A stretch of DNA of 64,000 nt from Fagopyrum homotropicum (lineage: Eukaryota; Streptophyta; Magnoliopsida; Caryophyllales; Polygonaceae). The translations under genes and the position numbers were made by a program. Every line of letters begins with the position of its first letter. Position 1 is the stretch's first letter. Below the pieces are notes generated by a model. It was not told the DNA's origin. It ran no database searches and was given only the letters and a program-made list of their open reading frames with translations. Where the stretch lies: NCBI GenBank assembly GCA_033239125.1, contig BSWB01000002.1, forward strand, positions 4,497,001 to 4,561,000, written 5' to 3'. Positions 25,920 through 37,790 of this stretch are shown in pieces.

Positions 25920-26021
25920 GGCGGCCGATTTGGAAAATGAGGGTTTTTTTGGGGAGACGAAAAGGCTGAGTGGTTTAGAAAAAGAGGTTTCGGCTAATGA
26001 CATTCATATAACTACCTAGAC

Positions 26022-26376
26022 GTGAAATTGAAATTGGGCCATCAGCCCACTAAGATTTGTTTTATTTATTTTTTTGTATATAGAGGTATGCTCGTGGATA
26101 AAACTCGAAATTCGAGATCATCGGAAACATTAGTGTTGAGGGTCAAGATTACCAGATGGATCAATCGGTCAACAACGTTATTGATTTTATTGAAAACATG
26201 TGTGATCTTCGTCAAAGAACCGAAGATCAATTTGGAGTCGGATATAATCATCTCGACCTCTCGCGGACAACTTCACACCTCAGAGTGCCTTATTAACAGA
26301 CAGATTATCACCCTCAATTTTGATCTTTTTAATCTTCAATTTGATAGCCTCTTGTAAACTAGATTTAAGATCAATT
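26022..26376. other. Unassigned interior sequence of the CACTA element
   Basis: An open frame at 26022-26357 (111 codons) has no recognised domain. The surrounding text is less AT-rich than its neighbours and could be another captured piece, but I cannot name a source. Confidence 0.3.
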
Positions 26377-27135
26377 TGATGCGGGGTTGATGCCGCAATT
26401 CCCGATCTAGATTGAAAGCCCACGAACAATCTCACTGAACAAATCTCAGTCTAGAATCTCAGGCGAGATTCTGGTTGCCAGCCGAGATTTATAAAAACTC
26501 GAACAAAGGAACGTGAGTTTGATGGAAGGGTAATGGATAGATAAGAAAATGATAATATGGAATGTAAATGATGAAAATATATGAAGATAGGAGTAGAGTT
26601 AGACTTGCAAAGAACCTTGATCTAAGTTGGATCAAAACCCTTAACAAAGAATTTACCTTAATCCTTCCTTCTTCAACCTTACACAGTTCTTCTATCTAAG
26701 ACAAGAACAAAAAGAGACTACTTTGACTATTAACACCAATCTTCAATAAGATTAACACTGACAAAAGCAACCTATCAAGGACTCACAACGATTTAATCAA
26801 AGACTCTCTTTTGATTGAATAGAAATGATAAAATGCAATTATGCAAACCCCGTGAGCGAAGTCACAAGAATCTTACAATAATGTGGAAATTAATAATACA
26901 AACTAAGTTACCTATGAATCTAGTCCTCTAAGTCTATTTATAGGGGAGATTCTTCTAAAAGATAAATACTAAATTAATCCTAAAATATAGGATCAAAACT
27001 AAAAGATACCTTCACTCACTCATATTCCTTGGCTCATTATTCATCTTCGATAGCATCTCCTCTCGGATTCTTCTTTCCCTAATTGATCTAGTGATTGGTA
27101 CTTGTATACTTGGTGTTGGGGATGCACCCGCATCA
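26377..27135. mobile_element. Candidate solo LTR or short TIR element
   Basis: Begins TGATGCGGGG and ends CCCGCATCA, so the termini are inverted repeats beginning TG and ending CA, as in LTRs. The length is 759 bp. The flanks (CAATT and AGTTG) do not form a target duplication. A related 19-bp stretch sits just outside each end (26350 and 27137). The interior has no coding frame. Confidence 0.45.
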
Positions 27136-28110
27136 AGTTGTAAACCAGATTTAAGGGCAAAAGTTTCAGCTTTTATTACCGAGTTGAAGTTATTTTTTTG
27201 AGCATTGATGTCAATAACCTCTCTATTGTGATTCCGAATTACATAACCAATGGATGTTACTCCTAGATCGAATTTTGTCTTTGTATTTGAAAAAAAAAAT
27301 TAATATATATTTTATAGACCAATTTAATATTAATACAAAATTTATATAAGTTCAAATTAATGGTATAAGATTTTAAAACAACTACTCGTTCAAGATTTTC
27401 GGTATATATTAAAAAAATTTTAGACTACAACCGGGAATTGATTATGTTACACGAGATTCTTCGTGAGAGGTTCAACGAGATTAGTCTGCCAAGAACCATT
27501 TCCTTAACAAGTAATTCAAATAGTTCTAAGACAAGCATAATATTTGCCATTTTCAAAATTTTCAACACAGATACCGGTTTCCTTTGAATTGTTGGTGTGC
27601 GATAATTCAAAACCATTAAGGACATGTTTAATAGTATATGTGATATCAATATATCAGATATCGGGTATCGATATCGGTATCAAGATATGAGTATGAGATT
27701 GATATCTTATATTTTTGTTCGGTAGGTTTTAGTATATGAATAACAACACAAATAATATATAAATTTTATGCAGAATTACCTCTAAAGAAAGATTTTTGTA
27801 AAAAAAGAATAGAAGCGGCCGAGATATAAAATATAAGATATGTTATACCATTAAAAGAATATACGATAATGAGGAGTCTCTCAAATGATTACACCAATAT
27901 CAAGTCAACTTAAGCAAAGATCACTTTGACCAAGCCAAATTCAAATGAACAAAAATCGCATCCACCAATTGTTTGTAACAACACATTTACAATACTACTA
28001 TGGTTTATATAAAAACCATGTAAATTTAAGTCCAACAACTTAAAATTATATTTAACGTTAAAAAAAAGCTTCCAAGTCATCAACGTAAAATGTGAGGAGC
28101 ATATCAACGG
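27136..28110. other. AT-rich CACTA interior, no gene seen
   Basis: Small minus-strand frames at 27425-27649 and 27910-28107 have no recognisable domain. Nothing else is supported. Confidence 0.35.
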
Positions 28111-28415
28111 ATTAAGTTATCGGGGTGTTACCAGCGAATTTGGCCGTTGGGTATTGCCAACAGACAAAATTGTTAGAGCCTTACCTACAGGTGTATCCGT
28201 CGAAGTATATCCAACGGATCGGACCGCCGGTGTTGTACCAACGGATTGAACCGTTGCTAGTGAGTATGCTAACAATTCGGGAGTTTTTCGACGGCTAGGG
28301 CCGTTAGTTTTTTATTTCATTGGAAATTTATCAACGGATGGTAAGTACCAACAAATTGACCCGTCGGTATATATTCCAACAACCTTATCGGTTGATAAAT
28401 GCCCGTTGGCATCAT
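28110..28415. repeat. Right subterminal repeats of the CACTA element
   Basis: CCAACGGAT, CAACGGATTGAACCGTTG and related words recur through the last 300 bp before the right end. They mirror the left subterminal region. Confidence 0.75.
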
Positions 28416-28819
28416 CAACTTTTCTAGTAGTGTTTATTAAAAAAAATTAAAATAAAAAAGATTGAAAAATGGACCAAACAGGCCGATTTGGTCCATTTTT
28501 TTGTAAAAAAAATAAAAAATAACCAAACCGGTGGTTAAACCGCCGGTTTAGGTTGGTTTGGAAACCGCCGGTGTGGACCGGTTTGGAAACCGCCGGTTTG
28601 GCGGTTTAACCCAAACCGGACCCATGTCTACCCCAAGGTAGTAACACATTGATTGAAAAGTAGCCGATATTCATAAATCCGTTGTTGAAATGTAGGCGTT
28701 AGAATATATCCTTTGAAAACTATTAGATATTCATTTGCGAGTTTATATCTATATATAGATGTCAAGTCATATCACTATTCACATCTAAAATCACTAGTTA
28801 TTTAACAAATTCGTAAAAG

Positions 28820-30720
28820 TTCGTACAAATGTCGACATTTTTCAATGAAGTTGATAATAAAGCCGATGTAGAATTCGATGGTAAAAGCTCAAATATGTCA
28901 TTCGTTGTAAATAAATATAGTGATCCGGAAGAACTTCTCACACATATCGAAATAAATGTACAATTTATACTTTATTTAATTACTTTTAGACATATTTTAG
29001 AATAGAGAATCGAAATTATTGAATTAGTTTTAGACAGGTTAGAAATAGAGAACCAAAATTGTGGAATTAGTTTTAGACATTTTAGAAAAGAGACGCGACA
29101 TTGTCGGGTTAGTTTTAGATGTGTTAGAATAGAGAACCAAATTTGTTGAATTAGTTTTTTTTTAAACATGTTAGAATGGAGAGCCAAAATGGTTGAATTT
29201 ATACCTTATTTAACTTTATTAGTTTTAGTCATTTAATAGTATAATACTGAAATTTTAGAAATAATACTTTATTTTATTTAGGATTTTTTGGAATAATCCT
29301 TGTGCAATCGGTACCGATTTTTCGTCCAAATTTGTGCTCCATAGATATTTTTCGCATAGACAAAACTTATTGAGTTAGACTCAATATGTGGCGAACTCAA
29401 TAAATACGGTGTTGGTCATAAAAAATCCTGGTTGGATAAACGAGGGTTTTGTATCTTACCATGACATGTGATAGACATGAGGACCTAGAAAAGAGAAAGG
29501 TGTTGATCCCGACCATGTTCCAAGTTCTAGCCGGAAAAAGAATTCGAATAAGTGTATGTGCAAGTTTCAACTTGAGGGGGCACAACTTGAAGAAGAAAAA
29601 TGGATATTGAAGGTTGTATGTGGAGTCAACAACTACGTAACTCCCTCGGTGCTAAGAGGTCATGCATATGCAAGACGTTTTACTCTCACATAAGCCCAAA
29701 ATGTGGAGTGTGAATTGGATTATGGGTTAAAACCGAGGCATATTCTAATATCCGTGCAATTAGAGGATCTTGATAATGTCACAACCATCCGACAAGTTTA
29801 CAACATCAGTTTGAAGATTATGATGGAACAAAGCCGAATGAAGAGGGTCACTACAACAAGCACTTCATACGTTGACTGAACGTGGATATTATGTGCATAT
29901 AAGAAGATGTCAGAACTATGATGAGGTGGTCGAGTTCTTTATCTCACATCCCAATTAGAGGCATTGTTCTCAACATGTTTTCCTATGTTATTGTGATGGA
30001 ATCGACACATAAGACAAATAAGTAAGTACCAAGACTTGTTTTTACTTTGTTTCATAAACTCAAACATCTTCTCGTACAAAATTTTAACTTAATCCTTCAT
30101 TTGTATTACTTGTAGATACAATATGTCATTGCTGGAGATCGTAGGTATCACAAGTAGAAAGAAGACATTCACAATTGATTTTGTATTCATGGCACACGAG
30201 AATAGAGATCACTACCAGTGGGATTTGAGAAGGCTCCGTATTTATGCTACGGAAAATCCTAGAGGTGACTGCCACCGATCGTGAGCTAGGTCTTATAAGC
30301 GCCCTGAGGGTAGTATTTCCCGAGGTGAAACATATCTTGTGCTCGTTCCATATAAAGTAAAACATTGTAAATAGAGCGGGTGTCATATTGCGCTCTAAGG
30401 AAGTAAAAGTCATCTTAGTATCGCAACGACATGCCTTGTTTGAGTCGAGATCTAATGAAAGCTAGCAATAACGTTTGATGGAAATGGCTTTCACAATAGG
30501 CTCAATGCCGTTTTCATATCCCTTCTGTTGATCCGCAAGTTGAGATTGCTAGACTTATTGCCGCGCTTGTTGTTGAAAGGATCGTCACTCTCAAACGATG
30601 GACGCTAGGATGAATCGTAGGCAAAGAGTGCCCAACCATGCTTTTGTGATACCTACACTTGAAGGAAGAGACTTCAACTTCCACACGGACACCATCAGAT
30701 TGATCTAGAACAATTAATTC
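28820..30720 (+). pseudogene. Mutator-like (MULE/FAR1-type) transposase, decayed
   Basis: Several disconnected frames give MULE transposase similarity. The N-terminal zinc-region tail is at about 29560-29690 (KWILKVVCGVNNY, LRGHAYARR). A linker at about 29730-29820 reads LEDLDNVTTIRQVYN. The start of the catalytic core is at about 29985-30230 (VIVMESTHKTNKYNMSLLE, RDHYQWDLRRL), and LRVVFPEVKHILCSFH is at about 30300-30350. In active members the first catalytic residue is Asp (MDaTYKTN), while here it is Glu. Stops and frameshifts occur throughout, and an apparent intron lies at about 30020-30115. No terminal inverted repeats were found. Confidence 0.7.
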
Positions 30721-30829
30721 TCATGAGTGTTGAACGAGAAACTGCATCAACATTTGTAGAATTTTGAAAACACATGAATACTTTGAACTATGAGAACATT
30801 ACCCCTGATGCTTTCAAAACGCAGGTTTT

Positions 30830-31260
30830 ATTTTCTCTTTGAAAAGAAAGACTACTAATTGATTGCAAAACCATCCCCTGATACTTTTGCTACATGGGAA
30901 GGATTGTCAACTACTTTCTTTAGCAAATATTTTCCTCCCCACAAGACTATTGACAATCGGGAGAAGATATCCCACTACGATATGGAAGATGGCGAAAACA
31001 TCCATGTTACATGGGAAGGTTCAACAAATTGATACATTCATGTCCTCACCATGTATTCGAGAAAGGAGCCATTCTCGAATAATTCTACTATAGATTGAAT
31101 GACACCACAAGGAATCTGGTGGACACCGTCAATTCTAATGGATTCACAAGAATGAATGAAGATGAGGTTTGAGACTACCTTGTATCTGTTGCTGAACATA
31201 CAGGGAAGTACGCTAAGAATCACACCAAGACACGAGGTTGTCCTAGGATTTTCTCGCTTA
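30830..31260 (+). pseudogene. Ty3/gypsy gag fragment
   Basis: Across two frames the translation resembles retrotransposon gag: FATWEGLSTTFFSKYFPPHK, then HVTWEG, CPHHVFEKGAILE and FYYRLNDTTRNLVD. It parallels the gag of the Athila element at 58.1 kb (TWEEMTTEFLTKFFPPSK, CPHHG). Frameshifts and a stop interrupt it. No LTRs could be tied to it. Confidence 0.65.
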
Positions 31261-32214
31261 TCGGGCAGTCTGTTCATTGATTGAAAAATCTTTCCGAACT
31301 GCTCATCCAGTATAACTTTCTTTCTTTTTTGTGGGAAAGAGAGGGGTTTGTATAGTGGAGGGGAACACAGGGTGGCTCCTTTTCTGATTGACCCTTGAAG
31401 AACCGAGTAGGGGATTAAAAGGATATAAATACTCTAGAGGGGGGGGGGGGTGAATAGAGTATGAGAACTTTTTGCAATATCGGATATCAAGGCTTTGAAA
31501 TGAATCCATGGCCTTGAAGTCGATCTCTGTGCTTTGTGACAAAAATGTTTCTCAAGGCCTTGAAGTGAATCTCAAGGTCTTGACTTCGAAACCTGCAAAA
31601 AGTTGTTAGTCACAATATAAACGATATAAGGTGCATAACTTAAAAGATCGGCACATGATATGTTTACGAAGTTTGGCCCTAACAACCTACTCTCCGCCTA
31701 GGGTTTCCGACCCGAGGTTTCTAACTATCTATTATCTGCTATGCTTCAGTCCTAGATACAACCTAGAAGAACTTCCCTTCTTCTCTCAATGTAGCCTCAA
31801 TGCCACGATCTAGTCAACTTCGTTCTAGCAATAATTGCATAGTTATTTCGTAGAGTAACACTTAGAATAAAACTATAATAATATAAAAATGGAGCTCTTT
31901 CTCACTCTAAAAACAAAAAAAGAATGCTCAAAGAGGAAGATAAACTTTTGGAATTGATGAAGAAGACTTGAATTATTCACTTGTAAGCTTGGTATTATCT
32001 TCTTTCATCGATGTGTCTTTTATAAACTTCTGAGGAGGCGACTTTCCTAGCCGTTGTCTTCTTCACTCCACTTATACTTGGTTGTTGAAACAAGATCTTC
32101 TTTATTGTAAGATATCCGATTGTTGTTGTGGCCGTTTAAGATCTTTTGAAGATCTCAAATGCAACCTTCAGTACCTCAAGTGTTTAGATCTTTACCTAGA
32201 TGATTTCTAGAGAT
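31261..32214. other. Unassigned repeat-like DNA
   Basis: Contains a G12 run at about 31439-31450 and CTTGAAGTGAATCTCAAGG-type short duplications at about 31490-31590. No frame with recognisable similarity and no element ends were found. Confidence 0.35.
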
Positions 32215-32219
32215 CGAAA

Positions 32220-33903
32220 TGTAACACTCCAAGTTCTGGAAACTCGAAGCGCTATGGGTTAGGACTGCACAATGGGTCCCGACCCTTAGAGTAGCAACAT
32301 CACAACGGATCTTACAACAAGACACAGACGAATGAAAACCAAAACTCAATATAAAACCAAGGTTTAATCGAAAGAAAAAATAAAAGACTCACAACCGAGT
32401 TCAAAACAAAAAGGGAAAAACAACAACATAAACATAAACCCGATCCCGTCCTATAATGTACGGGAACCCCGGCTGACCACACCATCTAGATCACTCAACA
32501 ACATCTTGAACCTGCGGAACATCTACAACGACGATTCAAACCGTTAGCTAACATTCTAGATACTAGTAAGAGCGTAAATGCACAAACACACATAAGGTAA
32601 AATAAACATATAGCATGCTCGCACTCAACCGGTTGTTATCTTTCACTAAGTTATCCATTACTAATTCAACTTCTTTTGTCACACGAGAATCTCCTGAAAC
32701 TCACCTCCGCTTCCGTCTACCAATAGGAATAGATCAGTATTATCCGTTACCTACGGGCATGGGTTGCAAAAGCACATTCTAGTCTCTTAAAGAACTAGAC
32801 AAGTGGTCACCGCCCGGTTATCATACACTTGGGCCACTTAAGGTTATAAAGGGTGAACCCTATTCCGGTTATCCTTTATAACATGATAAACAACACAAAC
32901 AAGCCAAAACACTCAAACTAATACGCGGAATGAAGCTAAGTAAGTCCAAGGGACTTACCTCACTCGAAGGTAATCTAAAAGCTCAACAACAACTCAGAGA
33001 ATACTCAGCTTCCCTCAGAAAAGGATCAAGGAAAGCCTGTTCACACAAGTATCACAAATCATGAACAAAACGGTTGCTAGAAGTCTATAACTTCTAGTCT
33101 CAATGATCTCTAAGAGATCTCCACAAGCTAAGGGCTCAACCCTAGTCCTACAGTATACTCAGGGAACAAGGAACATCCAAGGATCAAGGAAAGGAACAAG
33201 GAAGCAAGGAAGGAAGCAACCCACCAAATACGGGAGTTACTACAAAGGAAACCTCAGGGGCGGCTGGATAGGGCGCAGGGGCGGCACAGTAGAGGCGCGG
33301 GGGCGGATACGGTGCAAAGGAACTGTCGACTTCTCGACGACAACAGAACCACAATAAGGCCAAAGCTTGTTCTTCCAGCACTCTCACACTTCACAACTCA
33401 ACCAAGGGAGCCTGTGAACATCAAAGGATCAACAACGGAACGCTCAACAAGAATCAAGGATCAAACTTGATTCTTGGAGAAGAAAAAAAGAGGAAAACGA
33501 AACAGAAGAGAAGCAAGGTACAACAGCACATAAACGTGACGAAGAACAAGGGAGGAAGAACTTACACGTCAATAAAAACACAAGGGCAAGACTGCAACAC
33601 TCTAGGGTTGAAGAAGACATAAGCAAGGAACGGAGAAAAGAAGAAAAGATAGGAATATATAGGAGATGCGGAAAAGATAAAAAGGAAGGACGTCTAGGGT
33701 TAGGAAAAAGATAAGGAAGCTGACCCATAGATAGAAGATCGGATATTCTATCTATGGAAGAACGATAAAAAGAACGAAAATGGATCGGGCGCGATCTGCA
33801 GTGCATCCGCAGGGGCGGATCGCCTCAACCGTAGGGGCGGGCAGCCGCGGGGGCGGCCCATTGTCACCGCGGGGGAGATGAAGGTTAAAACTGGGATCTT
33901 ACA
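32220..33903 (-). mobile_element. Solo LTR of a Ty3/gypsy element, 1.68 kb
   Basis: Begins TGTAACACTCCAAGTTC and ends GGGATCTTACA, flanked on both sides by CGAAA (32215-32219 and 33904-33908). This is a perfect 5-bp target duplication around a TG...CA unit, so it is a solo LTR left by recombination. The related fragment at 35577-36240 is followed by a reversed primer-binding site, which sets the orientation as minus. CGGGGGCGG-like words recur at about 33250-33310 and 33800-33880. The short open frames inside are not genes. Confidence 0.8.
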
Positions 33904-35560
33904 CGAAAGGTGATAAGAATTGTTGGAAAATAAGGTATAAGCTAGAGATTTATTTGTGCGAAAGTGACTTAGATCTCTTGAGGAGAAATAGGTTGCCATA
34001 GGTGCATATCTTATTTGTTAAAACTGAGACCGAAAGGAGATGTTGGAATCGAGTAGGTTTGTTGTATTTAGCTTAAAGGGTTTTAATTTATTTAACTTTG
34101 TGCGAAAGTAAATGCTAAATTGTTAAGGCACATTACTTGGAGCCCGAAAGGGGATTATTAATACTTTAGGCAATCTACCTTCATGATTGTAGTCGAATTT
34201 GTTTAAGAAAAGAAAACATTTAAGGTCCATCGATGATTCATAGTTGATGAAATCTCCAATTCTGGAATATAACTCTCATATGGTTTAAATCGATTTGAAT
34301 TCAGTATTTTTAACCACTTTGGATATTAGAAACCAACAAACTTTACCCACTTTTATTTTACCACTTTTGGCTTTGAGAACCGGTTTAAGGTTGATATTTA
34401 TACTCCTAAAGTCCCTGAGATTCGACACTCATTTATACTCAAATCAGTCTTCGCAACTCCTATAACCTTATTACTCCATCCACTTGCGGTTTATCTTATA
34501 TGGACCGTTGGTCTTGGTAACTTAAGTCCCATGATGAGTGAGAGATCATTGTGGACTCTTGAATCCACCCAGGTCATTCACTTACACTTATTCATGCGCT
34601 AGTGTTGTTTTGCAATATTGTCTTCCTGAAAATCCGTTGATTCTACTACAAGGCTTCTACCCTTTTGATAACGTCGTCGTGATTTCTTTCAAATTATCTT
34701 ATCTTCAAAGAAGTCAAACCGTCTACACGCTTATGAAATCTTCCTTTTGTTTGTGAACTCAACTGTAGATCTCCATTTTGTGTGCCTTTAATTCCTCATA
34801 TATGGGTGGACACCCTATCTCATCTGGTCTCTAATGCCCATAATTGTCTTTGGGGCATCCACCTCGATTGCAATGCCCTTTATCCCGCCAAGCGTGGTCG
34901 TACTCTACCCTGCTTGATTTGTGTTCTAATATTGTCATCTTCTATCCATGCACTTGTTAGTCCTTACATGCTTCTTCGAGTTTCATCTCTCGTCTTCATA
35001 CCGTTACGTCCCTTGTACGGCTTCCTATTAGTTCTATATGAGTTGACTCGGAATTTCTTTCTCCTTTAATTGTTCTTGTTGTTAAAGTCATCTCGTAGTC
35101 TTCACCTTTTTGTCCACCCGTTCTTCAGAAGATCTGTAGGAATCACCGGGGTTTCTGCCAGAACATACTACTTGAGTCCGAGGTCTGAGTCCATTATCTT
35201 TGTATTGATACTCTTTAAATATCCGTCTAGGTGCTACCATGGAGCGATGATCACCTCATGTGATCTTAACTAATAGATATAACAATGTTGCTAAGATACA
35301 AACCTTCTATCTATATACATCTGTACAACCTATATTTAATAAACCATACAATAAGTTATATAAAATCTCAGCTATAGTATTAAGTTGCAGAGACCCATGG
35401 AGAGTGATGGTGATCCGACGTACTACTAACCCAACAACCCGACTATGCACATGGTTTAAAAGTATAAATTCATTTGAAAATTTTTAGACCCGTTTCGGGT
35501 TCTGGTTATTTTCTCCATTCGGTCTTTCAGAAGATTGCAGGTGCCATTATTTTCAACCTG
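33904..35560. other. Gypsy internal-region remnants and unassigned DNA
   Basis: The part just left of 35560 should be the internal (leader/gag) region of the LTR fragment that follows, read on the minus strand, but no gag similarity could be confirmed. Around 33950-34200 there are spaced GCGAAAGT and GCCCGAAAGGGG words, a pattern also seen in some plant LTRs. Open frames at 34538-35487 have no recognised domain. Confidence 0.35.
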
Positions 35561-36245
35561 CCTCTGATACCATATTGTAACACCCCAAATTCTCAGAACT
35601 CGGGGCGCTACTGGTCAGGGCCTCACAATGGGTCCCGACCGTAGTTGGACAACAACTTTACCGGATCTTACAACAAGACACAAATGTAATAAAGCAATTT
35701 GGAACCAATAAAAGTCAAGATAATGAATGTACAACATGTATCAGCCTTACAAGACAAAAGTATCAACATAATGTGCATGTAGAAATTGAAAAACTCTCCA
35801 TTCCCTATCCAAATGAGTACGTGGACCCGACCGACCATCCGCTCCAAATCTCTACAACTTCCCTATTCTGCAAGACATCTACAACGTCGGATAAACCGTT
35901 AGCTAACAACTTACATATTAGAAGAAATATAACAACACATACACACGTCATAGCAGAAATAAAACACATATCATGCTCACACACAACTCCATTTATTATC
36001 TTGTCTTACGTTATTCATTACTAGTTCAACTTATGTTGTGGCGCGAGGATCTCCCAAACCTCAACTCAGTCCCCGTATACCAACAAGGCTGGATCCAACG
36101 CTCCTCACCGTGTACCTGTCTGACTAGTCGCAGAGAGCCTCCTAGTCTCGTGACAGAGCTGGGCAGTGATGGCACCACCCGATTATAATACACTTGGGCC
36201 AACTAACACACAAGGTCATCCAAGTCTGGTCATGGTTATAACAAC
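35561..36245 (-). mobile_element. Truncated gypsy LTR end with primer-binding site
   Basis: From 35577 the text TGTAACACCCCAAATTCTC closely follows the start of the 32220 solo LTR for several hundred bases and then fades by about 36240. Immediately left of it, CCTCTGATACCA at about 35563-35574 is the reverse complement of TGGTATCAGAGG, the initiator-methionine tRNA primer site of many plant retroelements. This places a 5' LTR on the right and the body to the left. Confidence 0.65.
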
Positions 36246-36299
36246 GAAAACACACACCACCATTATAATTCAACTAATACACATAATGTCCTTTAATCT

Positions 36300-36625
36300 C
36301 ACACACATTGTCACACTCCAACATGCTTGAGTCGATTGATTAGTTTCGACAAAATCCTCAAAGTCTTCTATCGTCTCAATATCAAACGGTCGTAGTGCTT
36401 CATTTATGGTATTCTTGTACGTGAGTTCCACATCGCGCACCGTCTCATCTACTTGAAAACGTTTTGCAATCAACATCCGTATTTCTGGTAGGCTAACAAG
36501 ATCTCTCACCGTAATGGGTTTGCTCGCTACCTTATCCCCCCATATATCTCCATACATTTTCCAAAAATTTCCATTCACCACCGCAATAAACGAAAATTTG
36601 TATAGGACCCATGCCTAACAAGTCT
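36300..36625 (-). pseudogene. MULE transposase N-terminal (PB1-like) region, fragment
   Basis: Minus-strand frames give VYCGGEWKFLENVWRYMGGD, then KPITVRDLVSLPEI and DVELTYKN, followed by an acidic IETIEDFEDFVETN. This is the N-terminal domain common in plant Mutator-like transposases. A frameshift near 36540 separates the start from the rest. The adjacent tandem repeats probably belong to the same element's terminal region. Confidence 0.6.
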
Positions 36626-36695
36626 CGTAAATACCAGAAAAAATTACTATAAAGATACCAGAAATTAGAAGAATGCACAACACCACAAACAAAAC

Positions 36696-37790
36696 TTGTA
36701 CATACAAAAAATGTGCATACCAAAAATACTAGAAAAAGGGAAAATACAAGAATCTGAGCATGTATACAAACAAAAAATGATTATACTAGAAATACAATTA
36801 TCAAATATTATTAGAAAAACAACTCTCATTCATAATGAGAAAAAGGATGATACCAAGAACTTTATTATAAAAATAAAATTCGCATACCAGAAACACATAT
36901 CAAACAATACTGAAGAAGGATGATACCAATTATCAAATATTATTACAAACAAAAAATGATTATACTAGAAACACAATTATCAAATATTATTAGAAAAACA
37001 ACTCTCATTCATAATGAGAAAAAGGATGATACCAAGAACTTTATTATAAAAATAAAATTCGCATACCAGAAACACATATCAAACAATACTGAAGAAATGA
37101 TGATACCAGAAACTTTATTATTCAAATATAATTTACATACCAAAAACACAATTATCAAACAATACCAGAAGCACAATTATCAAACAATACCATAAAAAGG
37201 ATGATACTAGAAAATTTATTATTTATATATAATTCACATACCAAACACACAATTATCAAACAAGACCAGAAATTTAACTCTCATTCATACCACACAAATG
37301 ATGATACCAAAAATTTTTTTATTCAATTATACTTCGCATACCACAAACACAATTATCAAATAGTACCGGAAACACAACAATCATTCATACCAGAAAAAGG
37401 ATAACACTAGAGCATGTTACATAAAAGAAATGAGCATACCATAAATACCAGAAATGAAGCATGTATACAAATTAGAAATGATCATACCAAAAACACAATT
37501 ATCAAATAATGCCACAAAAACAACCCTCATTCATACCAGAAAAAGGATGATACAAGAAACATTACTATTCAAATATAATTCGCATATTTGAAACACAATT
37601 ATCAATCAATACCAGACAAAGGATGATACGAGAAATTTTTTTATTCAATTATACTTTGCAAAACAGAAACACAATTATCAAATAGTACTAGAAACACAAT
37701 TATGATTCATACTAAAAAATGATAATTCAAAGATAATGCACAATACCTAAAACTGAAATACATACCGGAATCAAATAATACCAAAACTGA
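36696..37790. repeat. Diverged tandem repeats with an ATACCAGAAACACAATTATC core
   Basis: A block of about 147 bp, starting ACAAACAAAAAATGATTATACT at 36766, recurs almost unchanged from 36949, 183 bp later. More diverged copies continue to about 37790, all built from ATACCAGAAA and CAATTATCAAA words. It creates overlapping, similar open frames at 36696-37404 that are not genes. Confidence 0.8.

Larger units (their letters stand above)
22073..28432. mobile_element. CACTA (CMC/En-Spm) element, 6.36 kb, non-autonomous
   Basis: The left end is CACTACTAGAAAAGTT at 22073. The right end, reverse-complemented, is identical for 16 bases, starting at 28432. The flanking 3-bp duplication is TTT (22070-22072 and 28433-28435), as expected for the superfamily. 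Both subterminal regions hold many copies of a CCAACGGAT-like word. No transposase frame of the TNPD/TNPA kind is visible. The interior is occupied by Helitrons, a captured ribosomal-protein fragment, an LTR-like element and AT-rich DNA. It must therefore depend on an enzyme encoded elsewhere. Confidence 0.88.
21964..28630. mobile_element. hAT-like element interrupted by a CACTA element
   Basis: Outside the CACTA insertion, about 300 bp remain: 21964-22072 and 28433-28630. Both parts are packed with AACCGGCGGTTT-type words. The outer ends resemble each other in inverted orientation (TATACATGAGTC on the left, TAGACATGGGTC when the right end is reversed). They are flanked by CCCCAGG at 21957-21963 and CCCCAAGG at 28631-28638, a plausible 8-bp target duplication. 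The left end has a small TA expansion. The hAT assignment follows from the duplication length and the similarity to the 40985 element. Confidence 0.55.

Noticed and set aside
28820..30720. Considered as a functional FAR1/FHY3-type host transcription factor
   Set aside because: Too many stops and frameshifts, altered catalytic box and transposon-rich context; treated as a decayed MULE transposase.
33103..33999. Frames of 80-120 codons in the GC-richer part of the solo LTR
   Set aside because: Low-complexity translations inside an LTR with a perfect target duplication; no domain.
36696..37404. Three similar plus-strand frames suggesting a small gene family
   Set aside because: They are the same tandem repeat read in frame; the sequence is a repeat field.
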